DNA of 64,000 bases from Curtobacterium sp. ER1/6 (GCF_001742745.1 NZ_MJAK01000001.1:496001-560000); one strand, 5' to 3'; counted from the first letter of the stretch, positions 42,128 to 50,323 are shown. Made by a program: numbers and translations. Notes: generated from the letters alone by a model not told the origin.

Positions 42128-42174
42128 GGACGGGAGGCGCGGTGCGGGTCGGACCCGCACCGCGCCTCCCGTCC
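42128..42174. terminator. GGGAGGCGCG-family hairpin between convergent genes
   Basis: Arms 42128-42150 and 42152-42174 are fully complementary through the distal part GGTGCGGGTC/GACCCGCACC, closing on a short loop. It separates the aldo/keto reductase from the immunity-like array. Confidence 0.75.
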
Positions 42175-42191
42175 GTCCAGGCTCCACGTCG

Positions 42192-42923
42192 TCATCGACG
42201 ACGGGACCGGTGCACTGCTCCGGATGCTCTGACGATCGTGCCGACGAGGTCGTCCAGGCCCGTCGCAGTCGCGGCACCGACCACCTCGATCCAGGTGCCC
42301 CCGTCCGACTCGGTGGTCCGCACGAGCTCCGACGTCGACACGTCGCGCGCAGCGAGGTACGTCACGACCCCCAGTTCGATCGACAGCTCCAGATCGAGGA
42401 ACACGTCCTCCGCCTCCGCCAGGAAGACACCCGCCGTGTCCGGCTCCCAGATGGCGACGAGTTCCCGGAGGACCCCGACCCCTCCGTCCTCGGCGAAGAA
42501 CCCGGTCCCGATCAGCTCGTCGGAGAAGGTCTGCGACACCGAGACGCTGAGTCGGTTGCCGGCCGAGAACCGGGACCGAGTCGCAGCGAAGCGACCCACC
42601 ACCCGTCCCGAGAGTGTGGCGCCAGGAGCGGTCTCGAGACGGACGGAGTACCCGTCCTGCGGGAGCGGAGCGCCGTCCTCGTTCCGCGCGACACCCAGCT
42701 CGAGGGCCGAGACCAGTGCCGTGTCTGCCAGGTCCGGCACGGTCCCGAGCGCGTTCCCGTCGGGGTCGACGACCGCGAGTGATCGTCCGAACGGCGCGTG
42801 CAACCTCCGGACGACGGCGTCCGTCGCCCGGAGCTTCGCACCGACGGCATCGAGTCCCTCACCCCTCGGTCCCCAGCTGAGCCGCAACGACAACTCCCCA
42901 CCGAACGGGAGCGCCTCGGTCAT
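42192..42923 (-). CDS. Putative immunity protein, Imm52-like, copy 1
   Basis: 243-residue soluble protein, last gene of the array. It opens ELSLRLSWGPR and has an alpha/beta appearance with GYSVRLETAPGATLSGRVVG, then IWEPDTAGVFLAEAEDVFLD. It aligns by eye with the next gene upstream (opening MRVQWGTR, shared DGYSV, shared LxxLVxxW...D, end DGGTWxxV). The layout recalls Imm52-type immunity proteins of polymorphic toxin systems, but that family call is tentative. ATG 42923 has GGAAGGAC upstream; an earlier ATG at 42953 overlaps the neighbour by 4 nt. Confidence 0.6.
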   Translation of the reverse strand: MTEALPFGGELSLRLSWGPRGEGLDAVGAKLRATDAVVRRLHAPFGRSLAVVDPDGNALGTVPDLADTALVSALELGVARNEDGAPLPQDGYSVRLETAPGATLSGRVVGRFAATRSRFSAGNRLSVSVSQTFSDELIGTGFFAEDGGVGVLRELVAIWEPDTAGVFLAEAEDVFLDLELSIELGVVTYLAARDVSTSELVRTTESDGGTWIEVVGAATATGLDDLVGTIVRASGAVHRSRRR

Positions 42924-42949
42924 GCTTCGTCCTTCCACGCGGTGGGTCG

Positions 42950-43699
42950 TCATCGAGCGAGGCCGAGGCCACCGGCGTCTTCGATGGCGTCCGCGATCGC
43001 CACGATGCCGGCAGCGGCGGCCACGAGGTCATCGCTGCCGACGTCGACGGTGAGCCACGTTCCACCGTCGGCCACGGCCGTTCTCGCCGATGTGGGGAGG
43101 TCGATCGAGGAGAGCAGGGAAGTGTGGTCACCGCGGAAGAAGTTGGTCAGCCCGACGAGGGTCGTGAACCCTCGCTGACTCCGGTTCGCGTCCCGGATGG
43201 TCACCTGCGCCAGATCGGCACGCCAGAGCTCGACGAGTCGCCGAAGGACCTCGCCGTGGTGCTCACCGTAGCTCTGCCGGAGATCCATCGACGCCCCGGG
43301 CTGCACCGCCCGGAGCGACACGGCCACCTCGTTCACGATGTACTCGCTCACGGTCGCGCCGACGTGCAACCGCATCGAAGCGCCGACCGATCCGACGAGC
43401 TTCCCGACCAGGGACACGCTGTACCCGTCCCGCGGGAACGGCTGTCCGTCCGCGATGCGAGCGACCCCGCGGTGGATCAAGAGGCTCACCTCGTCGTCGG
43501 TGAGATCACCGACGAACGACCCGTCCGCGTCCTCCGACGACGGGTCCAGGAGCTTCCACGGACCGGCGAACGGCGCGCCGCAGCACGCCAGGACCGCCAG
43601 CGTCTCCCGCAGGGCCCCGATGGCGTCGTCCGGCTCGAACGGTCGGGTTCCCCACTGCACGCGCATGGCAGGCTGCTGCGTGGTCCAGATCGAGGTCAC
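42950..43699 (-). CDS. Putative immunity protein, Imm52-like, copy 2
   Basis: 249 residues, paralogous to the gene that follows it. Shared features are the opening MRVQWGTRPFEPDDAIGALR, the central FPRDGYSVSLVG, HHGEVLRRLVELWRADLAQV and the closing ADGGTWLTVDV. No signal peptide or membrane helix is evident. GTG 43699 follows GGAGAGCC. Tandem divergent copies of one family, with no toxin beside them, suggest stockpiled immunity. Confidence 0.6.
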   Translation of the reverse strand: MTSIWTTQQPAMRVQWGTRPFEPDDAIGALRETLAVLACCGAPFAGPWKLLDPSSEDADGSFVGDLTDDEVSLLIHRGVARIADGQPFPRDGYSVSLVGKLVGSVGASMRLHVGATVSEYIVNEVAVSLRAVQPGASMDLRQSYGEHHGEVLRRLVELWRADLAQVTIRDANRSQRGFTTLVGLTNFFRGDHTSLLSSIDLPTSARTAVADGGTWLTVDVGSDDLVAAAAGIVAIADAIEDAGGLGLAR

Positions 43700-43879
43700 G
43701 GCTCTCCAGGTGTGGTCGAGGTCGTCCGGTCGAACACGGAGGGTACTCGAGCTGGGCGACGGGACCCAGCGCTTCGGGTCGGCCCTGCGTCGGTCGAAGT
43801 GCTCCGGGACCGCGTCTCGTCGACGCCCGCCTCGCTCCTGCGACTTCGACCAGTCGGGACTCCCAGCGGACGGGACGGC

Positions 43880-44236
43880 TCAGACGGAACGATCTGGCGC
43901 GTCGAAGCGTCGCGTCAGGACCGCCTCCGACAGGCGTCGGAAGAATTCTCGGCCGCTCAGACCGAGATGCCGCTCCGGATCGAGGTTGGCGCCGAGGTTC
44001 ACGAGGATCGCAGAGAAGTCATCATCACGCGCCCCCGGATGCAACACCGTGTCGACCTCATCCTGGATGGCCGTCGCCGTTCCTTCCGAGAGCCCCTCGA
44101 GTGCATCGTCGAGGGCCTCGACGGCATCCCTGTAGTCCGACTCCCAGCTCGAGTACAGGGCGCCCGGAAGCCACCCGGCGAGGGCCGGAAGGGCGCGCCG
44201 CAGTCCCGAGGCATCAAGATGGTTCACCGGTGCCAC
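43880..44236 (-). CDS. CdiI-like immunity protein
   Basis: 118-residue acidic helical protein. The segment LAGWLPGALYSSWESDYRDAVEALDDAL (in part ALYSSWESDYRDAVEAL) matches the pattern of contact-dependent growth inhibition immunity proteins, where FxxxxxHxDWxxxYxxxxDA is typical; a Leu-rich end LSGREFFRRLSEAVL follows. GTG 44236 has GAGGAGGAGA upstream. Two further genes, at 44306 and 46351, share this pattern. It lies at the edge of the lower-GC stretch. Confidence 0.6.
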   Translation of the reverse strand: MAPVNHLDASGLRRALPALAGWLPGALYSSWESDYRDAVEALDDALEGLSEGTATAIQDEVDTVLHPGARDDDFSAILVNLGANLDPERHLGLSGREFFRRLSEAVLTRRFDAPDRSV

Positions 44237-44305
44237 GGCTCTCCTCCTCGATCGATGGATGCGCAGACTCGACGAAGAACACCTGTGGCGTGCGGGAACT
44301 CCGTG

Positions 44306-44659
44306 TCAGTCAACGTGCTTCAGCATCGCGCCGTGTTCCAGTTGCCCCACCCGTTCGCCGATCTGCGCGAGCATCTGTCGTCCGCCGCTCGGCCCCTGAT
44401 CGGATCGGTAGTTCGCGTTCATCCGGTGCAGGAAGGAGTTGATGTCCTCGTCCTGGGCATCGTCGATGTCGAGCGAGCGGTACTCACCCGCCATGACAGC
44501 GATCTCGTCGCGGGAGAACCCGTCGAGGTAGAAGTCAAGGTAGTCAGCCACCGACGAGTAGTCCTCCCACCAGAACGGGAACAGATTCTCGATGAATCCG
44601 CCGATCAAGGGGATGCGGTTGCCGTAGTTCGCGAGATCGATCTCGTTGAGTAGTCGCAT
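44306..44659 (-). CDS. CdiI-like immunity protein, second copy
   Basis: 117 residues, acidic, with FIENLFPFWWEDYSSVADYL near residues 22-41, in register with the W-x-x-D-Y segment of the neighbouring gene, followed by an EIAVMAGEYRSLD helix and GGRQMLAQIGERV near the end. The ribosome site is weak. Codon use is less GC-biased than in flanking housekeeping genes. Function is inferred from pattern and company only. Confidence 0.55.
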   Translation of the reverse strand: MRLLNEIDLANYGNRIPLIGGFIENLFPFWWEDYSSVADYLDFYLDGFSRDEIAVMAGEYRSLDIDDAQDEDINSFLHRMNANYRSDQGPSGGRQMLAQIGERVGQLEHGAMLKHVD

Positions 44660-44678
44660 GTGGACGCCGTTGCACCGA

Positions 44679-45188
44679 TCAGGTCAGGAGTTCGCCACGA
44701 GCGCGATCAGTCACCCGGACGTCCGTAGCGTTCCAGACTTCGCTGATCGACCGAGCACACAACGCGAAGTTGCTGTACTCGAATCCTAGCCCGTCGATGC
44801 TCGGTGTCTCGCCGAGCGTCGCGGACAAGAAGTCCAACGTCACGCTGTTCGACGCACTTCTCCTACTTTCATGAGTAGCGCCAGCTCGCACGCGTACCAT
44901 CGCATGGACGCCGCGAACAGAGGGCGAGATCAGCGCGAAGCTGATGCCTCGAGTCGGATCTGGCGCTCCACTGGTGCGGACGACGCTCGCGGTCACGAAC
45001 GACGAGAACTCCGGAGAGCGAAGATCGACCGTCCTCTCGGCACTACTTGCGTGCCACGTGCCGCTGAACTCTTCGAAGGCGGAGACGAAGCGATCACAGG
45101 TCTGAGAGGTTGCGCGCACGATGCTGTCGACGGAGTCACTCCGTGTCACCCACCGCAGACTCGCGTGCCATCCCGAAACGTCCATCAT
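44679..45188 (-). CDS. Putative immunity protein, Imm52-like, copy 3
   Basis: About 169 residues. The N-terminus DVSGWHASLRWVTRSDSVDS aligns with DVSGWLLVAEWDARAESADA of the gene at 46726, and both continue with an F(x)nTW segment, so the two are paralogues. The middle has FALISPSVRGVHAMVRVRAG. GGAGG lies 12 nt before the chosen ATG (45188); other ATG or TTG codons up to 45200 are possible. No known catalytic motif. Confidence 0.55.
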   Translation of the reverse strand: MMDVSGWHASLRWVTRSDSVDSIVRATSQTCDRFVSAFEEFSGTWHASSAERTVDLRSPEFSSFVTASVVRTSGAPDPTRGISFALISPSVRGVHAMVRVRAGATHESRRSASNSVTLDFLSATLGETPSIDGLGFEYSNFALCARSISEVWNATDVRVTDRARGELLT

Positions 45189-45340
45189 GTTGCGCATCAA
45201 CCTCCGACTGCAGCAGCGACGGTATTTCTCTCACGATTGCAACCACATCTGGCCCTCGTCGAACTGATCAGCCAGTCGCGATTCCACTTCTCCACCGTGA
45301 TGACAGGACGACCGGCCACGCTGCGGCGGCATCTCGTTCA

Positions 45341-46180
45341 TCAGGCTGCCACGACGTTCGCGATCTCCTGAGTTGCGAGCTGGTCGATCAGATGCGTCAG
45401 CACAAGGATGTTCTGCCGGAACACATCGTCCTCCTGGAGGATCTCGCTGGATGGTCGGCTTCCATCCGATCGCAGCGACGCCGGTTCCTCCGCAAGGCCA
45501 GCGGCCGATGCATCGCGCAGAAGTCGCATCAGTTGACTTGCTCGCGTCGAGCCGATGAGGTCGCTGCTGACGCCTTCTGCAACGACGTCACTCTCGAGAA
45601 GGGGCTGGCTGTCATCGCCGATGACCTGGATCACGTCACGCACCATGTCGCGGACGATGTTCCAGTTCGGGCTCTCCGCCAGTGGCGCGAGGGTCTCAGT
45701 CCATCGGTCTCGGAAGCCGATCGGGGCTGATCCGAGTCGTTCGACGAGCCATGCGGGGGTGTGAGGAGCAGCCCGCGGATGCATCGAGAGATCTTCGCGG
45801 AGCTCCGCCGTCTCGACCGGAAGTGACTCGAGGAGGTTCCCCTCGATGTCGATCAACAGCGGCCAACGCGGCTCGTCGTCCCGGACGAACTCGAACCGGT
45901 AGGCGCCAGTCGGTTCGAGTCGGAGGACACCGGTGAACCACGCGCCGCGCTCCTTCTCGGTCATTGCCTCTCGCAGCGCGCTCCACGCCTCGAATTCGGC
46001 AAGGTCAGCCGGCGGGCCATGCGTGACGGTTCCCGCGGTTTCGACCGCACGTTCGATCCGAGCGGTGACGCCGAGGCTGACGAACACGCTCGTCGCTCTC
46101 CTCCAACCCGTCTCCAACCGGTCGAATGTGAGGATCGCAAGCGTGTTCTGAGATTCGTAGTAGTCCGCTGATGAACTCAA
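45341..46180 (-). CDS. Large immunity-like protein, YezG/DUF600-like domain, copy 1
   Basis: 279 residues. Core motif GAWFTGVLRLEPTGAYRFEF followed by VRDDEPRWP and then LREDLSMHPR...TPAWL, similar to YezG-type antitoxin/immunity proteins (pattern GxxxFDYxxEPxW and DLxxFPR). A C-terminal helical region of about 130 residues is extra. Two paralogues follow upstream (47398, 48642). The start is TTG 46180, with GGAGG 9 nt upstream and homology of copy 2 beginning at the same place; a longer frame exists. No toxin domain. Confidence 0.6.
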   Translation of the reverse strand: MSSSADYYESQNTLAILTFDRLETGWRRATSVFVSLGVTARIERAVETAGTVTHGPPADLAEFEAWSALREAMTEKERGAWFTGVLRLEPTGAYRFEFVRDDEPRWPLLIDIEGNLLESLPVETAELREDLSMHPRAAPHTPAWLVERLGSAPIGFRDRWTETLAPLAESPNWNIVRDMVRDVIQVIGDDSQPLLESDVVAEGVSSDLIGSTRASQLMRLLRDASAAGLAEEPASLRSDGSRPSSEILQEDDVFRQNILVLTHLIDQLATQEIANVVAA

Positions 46181-46350
46181 TCGGCCAAACCTCCGGTGCG
46201 CGTCGCCGCCTCGCAGGAGCCCCCCGGGGTCCTCGGTCAGCAGCCGTCTCATCTCGTCCTCGATCCGACCAACCTCAACAGGTGGACAGTGCATGCGCGC
46301 TGAATGGCCAAGATGATCCCGGTGGCGAACCGCCGAAGCCGTCGAGACGA

Positions 46351-46680
46351 TCAAGCGGTGTCTTCCGTCAGGTCGAAGATCAGCCGCGCGAACACGCGTC
46401 CACTCATGTGCAGCTCTGACTCGATCCAGAGGTCCGCTCCCGACAACTCGAGGAAGTGCTCGACCTGCGAGTCAGTCACATCGTTCGCGAGCAATTCCGC
46501 GGCTTCCTCGTGCACCAACTGCCTGTCTGGATCTCCGTATCGCGACAGGTCCGCTTCCAGAGCCTCGCGAGCGCTGTCGAAGTCGTCGCGCCAGTCAGCG
46601 TGGAAAACGGCGTTCAGGAGAGTCCACAGAGCGGGCGCTCCGCGCTTCACCTCCGCGTTGGTCAATTCTCGAGGCTTCAT
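46351..46680 (-). CDS. CdiI-like immunity protein, third copy
   Basis: 109 residues. ALWTLLNAVFHADWRDDFDS is the best match in the window to the FxxxHxDW segment of CdiI-type immunity proteins; an acidic helical stretch and LHMSGRVFARLIFDL follow. ATG 46680 is chosen because AGGAGG lies 6 nt upstream. It is flanked by members of the other two families, so the families alternate along the array. Confidence 0.65.
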   Translation of the reverse strand: MKPRELTNAEVKRGAPALWTLLNAVFHADWRDDFDSAREALEADLSRYGDPDRQLVHEEAAELLANDVTDSQVEHFLELSGADLWIESELHMSGRVFARLIFDLTEDTA

Positions 46681-46725
46681 GCTCATCCTCCTGCTCCCGA
46701 CATCGGTCAAACGCTGGCCCGCGAC

Positions 46726-47214
46726 TCATCCGTATTCGACACGGAGGTCCCCAGCGGCCCAGATGCGCTGGATCTCAGCGCCGAGCTGTCCGAACCGTCG
46801 CCGGGCTCGCTCTGGCAGATCGACCTCGATCCGAGCGTTGAACGGATCCGCCACGAAGTCAAGAGCGAACTCATTCGGCTTGTGCAGCGTGGTCTGGAAG
46901 ATGGCACCAGCTGTGATGACCGCCCGAAGGAAAGTCCCACTCTCGAACTCGGAGACCAAGGAGAGGGCAGATCCACGAGCGGGTTCCGCCACGCCATCGA
47001 CCCGGTAGGGCGAGGCGGCGATCACCCCTCCCCAGGATCGTGCATCCGCGCCGGGGATCGTTCGGTCGTGAACAGTCCAGGTGTCGTTGAAGGAGGGAAA
47101 TGCCTCGAGCACCGCGGCCGAAGACTGGACGATGCGAGCAGCTGTGGCATCAGCTGATTCAGCTCGAGCATCCCATTCTGCGACGAGCAGCCAACCACTG
47201 ACGTCGATCACCAC
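46726..47214 (-). CDS. Putative immunity protein, Imm52-like, copy 4
   Basis: About 162 residues opening VVIDVSGWLLVAEWDARAES. It is paralogous to the gene at 44679. The end reads RARRRFGQLGAEIQRIWAAG, which reappears in damaged form at 48447. The chosen GTG (47214) follows GGAAGG by 5 nt; GTG 47220 is also possible. No membrane segment or signal peptide. Confidence 0.55.
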   Translation of the reverse strand: MVIDVSGWLLVAEWDARAESADATAARIVQSSAAVLEAFPSFNDTWTVHDRTIPGADARSWGGVIAASPYRVDGVAEPARGSALSLVSEFESGTFLRAVITAGAIFQTTLHKPNEFALDFVADPFNARIEVDLPERARRRFGQLGAEIQRIWAAGDLRVEYG

Positions 47215-47397
47215 AGTCACCTTCCTTCGACACTCAGCTGACCCGGGCAGGCTCCCCGAAGTGTTGAGTCAGGACCCGCTTGTGAGTCTTCGAAAGAACC
47301 CCGCCGCTCATTGCGCGTTGCCGCCTAGGAGCCCCCCTCCCATCAGGCCGAGCGTAGCACCTGAACAAAGCACTGTTGCCCGTACCCCCGATCAATG

Positions 47398-48240
47398 TCA
47401 GTGAGCCGGAACGACGTTCCCGAGTTCCTGAGCCGCTAGCGACAGAAGGGGCTGGAACAAGGCGTCGAACCGTTCTCGGAATGCTTCGTCAGCCAGGAGT
47501 GCGTTCCGTGTCTTCGTGGATGATTCGCTCGACGCCTCTGGAAGGTTCGGGACGAGCCCCAGTCCAGTCGCGTCTCGGTACAGCCTCTCGATCTGGCCGA
47601 CGGTCGTCGAGGCGGCCAACTCACTGGACACAACCTCCGCAACTTGATCCGCTCCGACCGCTACTCCGCGATCATCGGTGCCGGCTTGTACCGCGTCTCG
47701 TAGCATGTCCCTCACGATCAGCCAGTCCGAGTGGTCCGCGAGTGCGCGGAACTCCTCGAGCCAGGTGTCAGCGAAGCGCAACCCGGTGGACACCAGTCTT
47801 TCCCCGAGCCACGAGGGAATGAATTCGGCAGTGCGCGGATACCGCTGGAGATCCTTGCGAAACTGCGACGTTTCAACGCGCTCGCTCTTGACGATGTTGC
47901 CGTCGAGGTCGACTTCCACGGGCCAGGAAGGTTCCGAGTCCCAGTCGAACTCGAACCGATACGCGCCGGTCTGTTCGAGGCGAAGACGTCCACTGAACCA
48001 TGCTCCACGTGAATTGTCCGCCATGAGTTCACGGAGATCGATCCACGCCTGGTACTCCGTCAGGTCCGCAGGGGGCGAGTACACCAATGACGTCTCGCGA
48101 AGTACAGCACGCTGCAATCTGGAAGTGACACCGACGTCCACGAACACAGAAGTCGCTCTGGACCATCCAGGGTGTAGGCGGTCGAAGGTGATGATCGCAA
48201 GTCGGTTCTGCAGATCGTGAAGTTCAGTCAACGAGCTCAC
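47398..48240 (-). CDS. Large immunity-like protein, YezG/DUF600-like domain, copy 2
   Basis: 280 residues starting at GTG 48240. Core motif GAWFSGRLRLEQTGAYRFEF, then DWDSEPSWP and FRKDLQRYPR...IPSWL. LAIITFDRLHPGWSRATSVFVDVGV at the N-terminus is shared almost word for word with copy 1 (LAILTFDRLETGWRRATSVF). The C-terminal helices end QELGNVVPAH, compared with QEIANVVAA in copy 1. The clear divergence argues against very recent duplication. Confidence 0.6.
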   Translation of the reverse strand: MSSLTELHDLQNRLAIITFDRLHPGWSRATSVFVDVGVTSRLQRAVLRETSLVYSPPADLTEYQAWIDLRELMADNSRGAWFSGRLRLEQTGAYRFEFDWDSEPSWPVEVDLDGNIVKSERVETSQFRKDLQRYPRTAEFIPSWLGERLVSTGLRFADTWLEEFRALADHSDWLIVRDMLRDAVQAGTDDRGVAVGADQVAEVVSSELAASTTVGQIERLYRDATGLGLVPNLPEASSESSTKTRNALLADEAFRERFDALFQPLLSLAAQELGNVVPAH

Positions 48241-48446
48241 TCTCGTAGCCCCCAGCCTTCCCCGACGCCTCGAACGAGACAGGATTCTTGGTGATGACCT
48301 GCCGCCGACTCTCCGCGCCATGGCGGCTTCAGCTCACCAAGAATACGGCGGCCCTGGCTGTGGCAGCGTCCGGATCAGCAAGCCAGGAGGCCGGAAGTCT
48401 GCGGCGCGCACCGGAGGAACGCACCGCGGTGCGCTGAGAACGCGAC

Positions 48447-48641
48447 TCAATCAAGTGCAATCCGGTGCTCTACGGCGCTCGAGATGCGCTGAAGCCCCGC
48501 ACCGAGCTGCTCAAAGCGCTCCCGCGCCTGCTCTTGTCGCCCATCTCGAGTGCGATGGCCTTCCTGATGAGAACCTGCTACAAACGGTCGCTGACCGTCA
48601 CGGACTTGAGATCGAGGGCTCGGCGTCACGCCGCAACCTCC
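48447..48641 (-). pseudogene. Remnant of an Imm52-like gene
   Basis: The end of a minus-strand frame reads QARERFEQLGAGLQRISSAV, closely matching RARRRFGQLGAEIQRIWAAG at the end of the gene at 46726. Upstream of this, matching sequence lies in another frame and contains a stop (SVTVSDRL-stop-QVLIRKAIALEMGD). So only the broken C-terminal half of a fifth copy remains. A GTG with AGGAGG before it (48629) could still give a 60-residue peptide. Confidence 0.5.
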
Positions 48642-49508
48642 TCACGCGTGATCGGTCTCCGCCGAGACGACGACGCGCCGCTCGAAGGCCGTGAGGGCCT
48701 TGAGTGCATCACGAACCACCTCGACTTCGGCAGCGGTGTTCTGATTCCCGAACAGCATCTGGCGCGCGTTGCCGGAGAGTTCGATACCGGACGTGTCCGG
48801 TTCACGCTGATCGATGACGCTGGACCGAACCGCCGCTGCCATGGAGAGAAAGCGCCTCGCATCGACTCCGTTGAGGACATCCTGCAACAGACCATCTGCC
48901 AGCTCGTCATCCTCGACAAAGTCGAGTTCATCATCGAGGATGGCATCACTGATCAGACGTTTGATACCCTCGGCGACGACAATCCAATCCTCGTTCTCCT
49001 GCATAGCGCGAAGCTCGTCCGGCCAGACGTCATCTCGGAACACGGGACGCGGCGCAGCCTGAAGGTTCGCCATCCACACCGGGGTCATGCGCGCTTCGCG
49101 AGGAAACCTGCGCAAGTCGTCGAGCAAAGCGGAGCGCTCAACGTCTCGCCCGTTGTGGATCGTCCCCTCTGGGTCGACCGCAACCGGCCAAACGGGTCGT
49201 TCGTCCCAGTCGAAGTCCATGCTGTAATGCCCGTCGCTGGACACACGCAGATGCCCGGTCATCCACGCGCCACGATCCGGACCTGACATCACCTCACGGA
49301 GATGCCCCCATGCCCGGTACAGCTCGAACTCAGGTGCCGGCCGACGCACGGATTGACCGTCGGAGGTCAGGAGGATGCCATTGAGTTGCTGCGTGTTCGC
49401 TACTTCAACAAACACGTCGGTACACGACGCCCATCCTTGCCCGAGCGTGCGAAGAGTGAGCGAAGCCACTGCATTCTTTGCTGCGACCTCAGCTTCCAAC
49501 TTCCCCAA
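48642..49508 (-). CDS. Large immunity-like protein, YezG/DUF600-like domain, copy 3
   Basis: 288 residues starting with TTG 49508 (GGAGG 5 nt upstream). Core motif GAWMTGHLRVSSDGHYSMDF, then DWDERPVWP and LLDDLRRFPR...TPVWM; the N-terminus LTLRTLGQGWASCTDVFVEV corresponds to the TFDRL..GW..ATSVFV of the other two copies. It is the most diverged of the three and the first gene of the low-GC part when read on the minus strand. Confidence 0.6.
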   Translation of the reverse strand: MGKLEAEVAAKNAVASLTLRTLGQGWASCTDVFVEVANTQQLNGILLTSDGQSVRRPAPEFELYRAWGHLREVMSGPDRGAWMTGHLRVSSDGHYSMDFDWDERPVWPVAVDPEGTIHNGRDVERSALLDDLRRFPREARMTPVWMANLQAAPRPVFRDDVWPDELRAMQENEDWIVVAEGIKRLISDAILDDELDFVEDDELADGLLQDVLNGVDARRFLSMAAAVRSSVIDQREPDTSGIELSGNARQMLFGNQNTAAEVEVVRDALKALTAFERRVVVSAETDHA

Positions 49509-49520
49509 ACCCGCCTCCGT

Positions 49521-49748
49521 TCAACGACCGAAGAATTCATTGTTGCTGATCACGCTCACCTCGGGCTCATCCAGCACGAGCCGCGTCTCCTCCGTCACCC
49601 CGGTGGCCGAGCGTTCGACGCGGAGCTGCACGGACGCGACTCCGCCGGCGGTGGGTGCCACGGCGACCAGGCGTGTTGGTCGGGGTGCCCGGCGCTGGGC
49701 GAAGGCGGTGACCTCGGCAACGCTCCAGGCGAGCGTGGCGGGCTCCAC
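49521..49748 (-). CDS. Small protein of unknown function at the island edge
   Basis: 75 residues from GTG 49748, 6 nt after the stop of the preceding gene. The high-GC first part (VEPATLAWSVAEVTAFAQRR, RLVAVAPTAGGVASVQLRVE) has clear coding character. The last ten codons (VISNNEFFGR) are in AT-richer sequence and coincide with the composition break. It may be an intact small gene or one whose original 3' end was replaced when the island arrived. No family recognised. Confidence 0.5.
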   Translation of the reverse strand: MEPATLAWSVAEVTAFAQRRAPRPTRLVAVAPTAGGVASVQLRVERSATGVTEETRLVLDEPEVSVISNNEFFGR

Positions 49749-49754
49749 CGTGCC

Positions 49755-50228
49755 TTAGGCCTCGGGGCCGACGTCGCCGACGTCGGCGAGGCCGGCGAGG
49801 CCGGCGAGCAGGAGTTCCGCGGTCCGCCCGAGGGTCGCGGCCTCCGATGCCGGGTGGTGCACCGAGACGAGCGCCTCGACCCACGGCACCGCGCCCGGCC
49901 CGATCGTCGCCGAGCGGGTGACCGTCTGCGGCGCGAGCATCGCGGTGGCGACGTCGTCCGCCACGACGTCCGACCCGGCTGCGCGGTACCGGTCCCCCTC
50001 GCGGACGACCCAGCTCGACGCCGTGCGGCGGAGCATCGCGGACATCGCGACGGTGAGCCGGGACGATCCGGGCGTGAGCAGCACGGCGACGACCCCGGCG
50101 CGGCGGGCCTCGAGGAGGAGTCCGGTCCGCTCGCTCGAGCACTCGACCACCGCGGCGTCCGTCTCGTGCACGACGAACCCGGGACCGACCGCGTCGACGA
50201 GCGGGTGCGCGAGGGTGACGTCGTCCAC
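49755..50228 (-). CDS. Hypothetical protein upstream of the island
   Basis: 157-residue soluble alpha/beta protein, rich in Val and Ala. Segments include VDAVGPGFVVHETDAAVVEC, LLEARRAGVVAVLLTPGSSR and WVEALVSVHHPASEAATLG. The layout vaguely recalls secretion-associated chaperone proteins of type VII loci, but I cannot support a family. It is coupled to the 75-residue gene below it and lies 3' of the amtB terminator. Confidence 0.6.
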   Translation of the reverse strand: MDDVTLAHPLVDAVGPGFVVHETDAAVVECSSERTGLLLEARRAGVVAVLLTPGSSRLTVAMSAMLRRTASSWVVREGDRYRAAGSDVVADDVATAMLAPQTVTRSATIGPGAVPWVEALVSVHHPASEAATLGRTAELLLAGLAGLADVGDVGPEA

Positions 50229-50258
50229 GGCGCCACCCTACCGAGCACCCGCCCGCAG

Positions 50259-50314
50259 CCCCGCACGACGACGGGCCCCGCGCTGGTGTGCGCGGGGCCC
50301 GTCGTCGTGCGGGG
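50259..50314 (-). terminator. 25-bp hairpin terminator of amtB
   Basis: Perfect 25-bp stem (50259-50283 with 50290-50314) and a 6-nt loop TGGTGT, 10 nt past the amtB stop. Its stem sequence (CCCCGCACGACGACGGG...) is unrelated to the GGGAGGCGCG family. Confidence 0.85.
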
Positions 50315-50323
50315 TGGACGGTG

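Larger units (their letters stand above)
43880..49545 (-). other. Lower-GC immunity-gene island
   Basis: Base composition is visibly less GC-rich from about 44.2 to 49.5 kb (sampled 60-nt lines are near 50-55 percent GC by eye; flanks are near 70 percent). All genes are on the minus strand, belong to three repeated immunity-like families and include gene debris. No integrase, transposase, tRNA or direct repeat marks the ends. Confidence 0.6.

Noticed and set aside
42110..49560. Integrative element boundaries (tRNA, integrase, att repeats) around the low-GC island
   Set aside because: No recombinase gene, tRNA or flanking direct repeat could be seen at either side.
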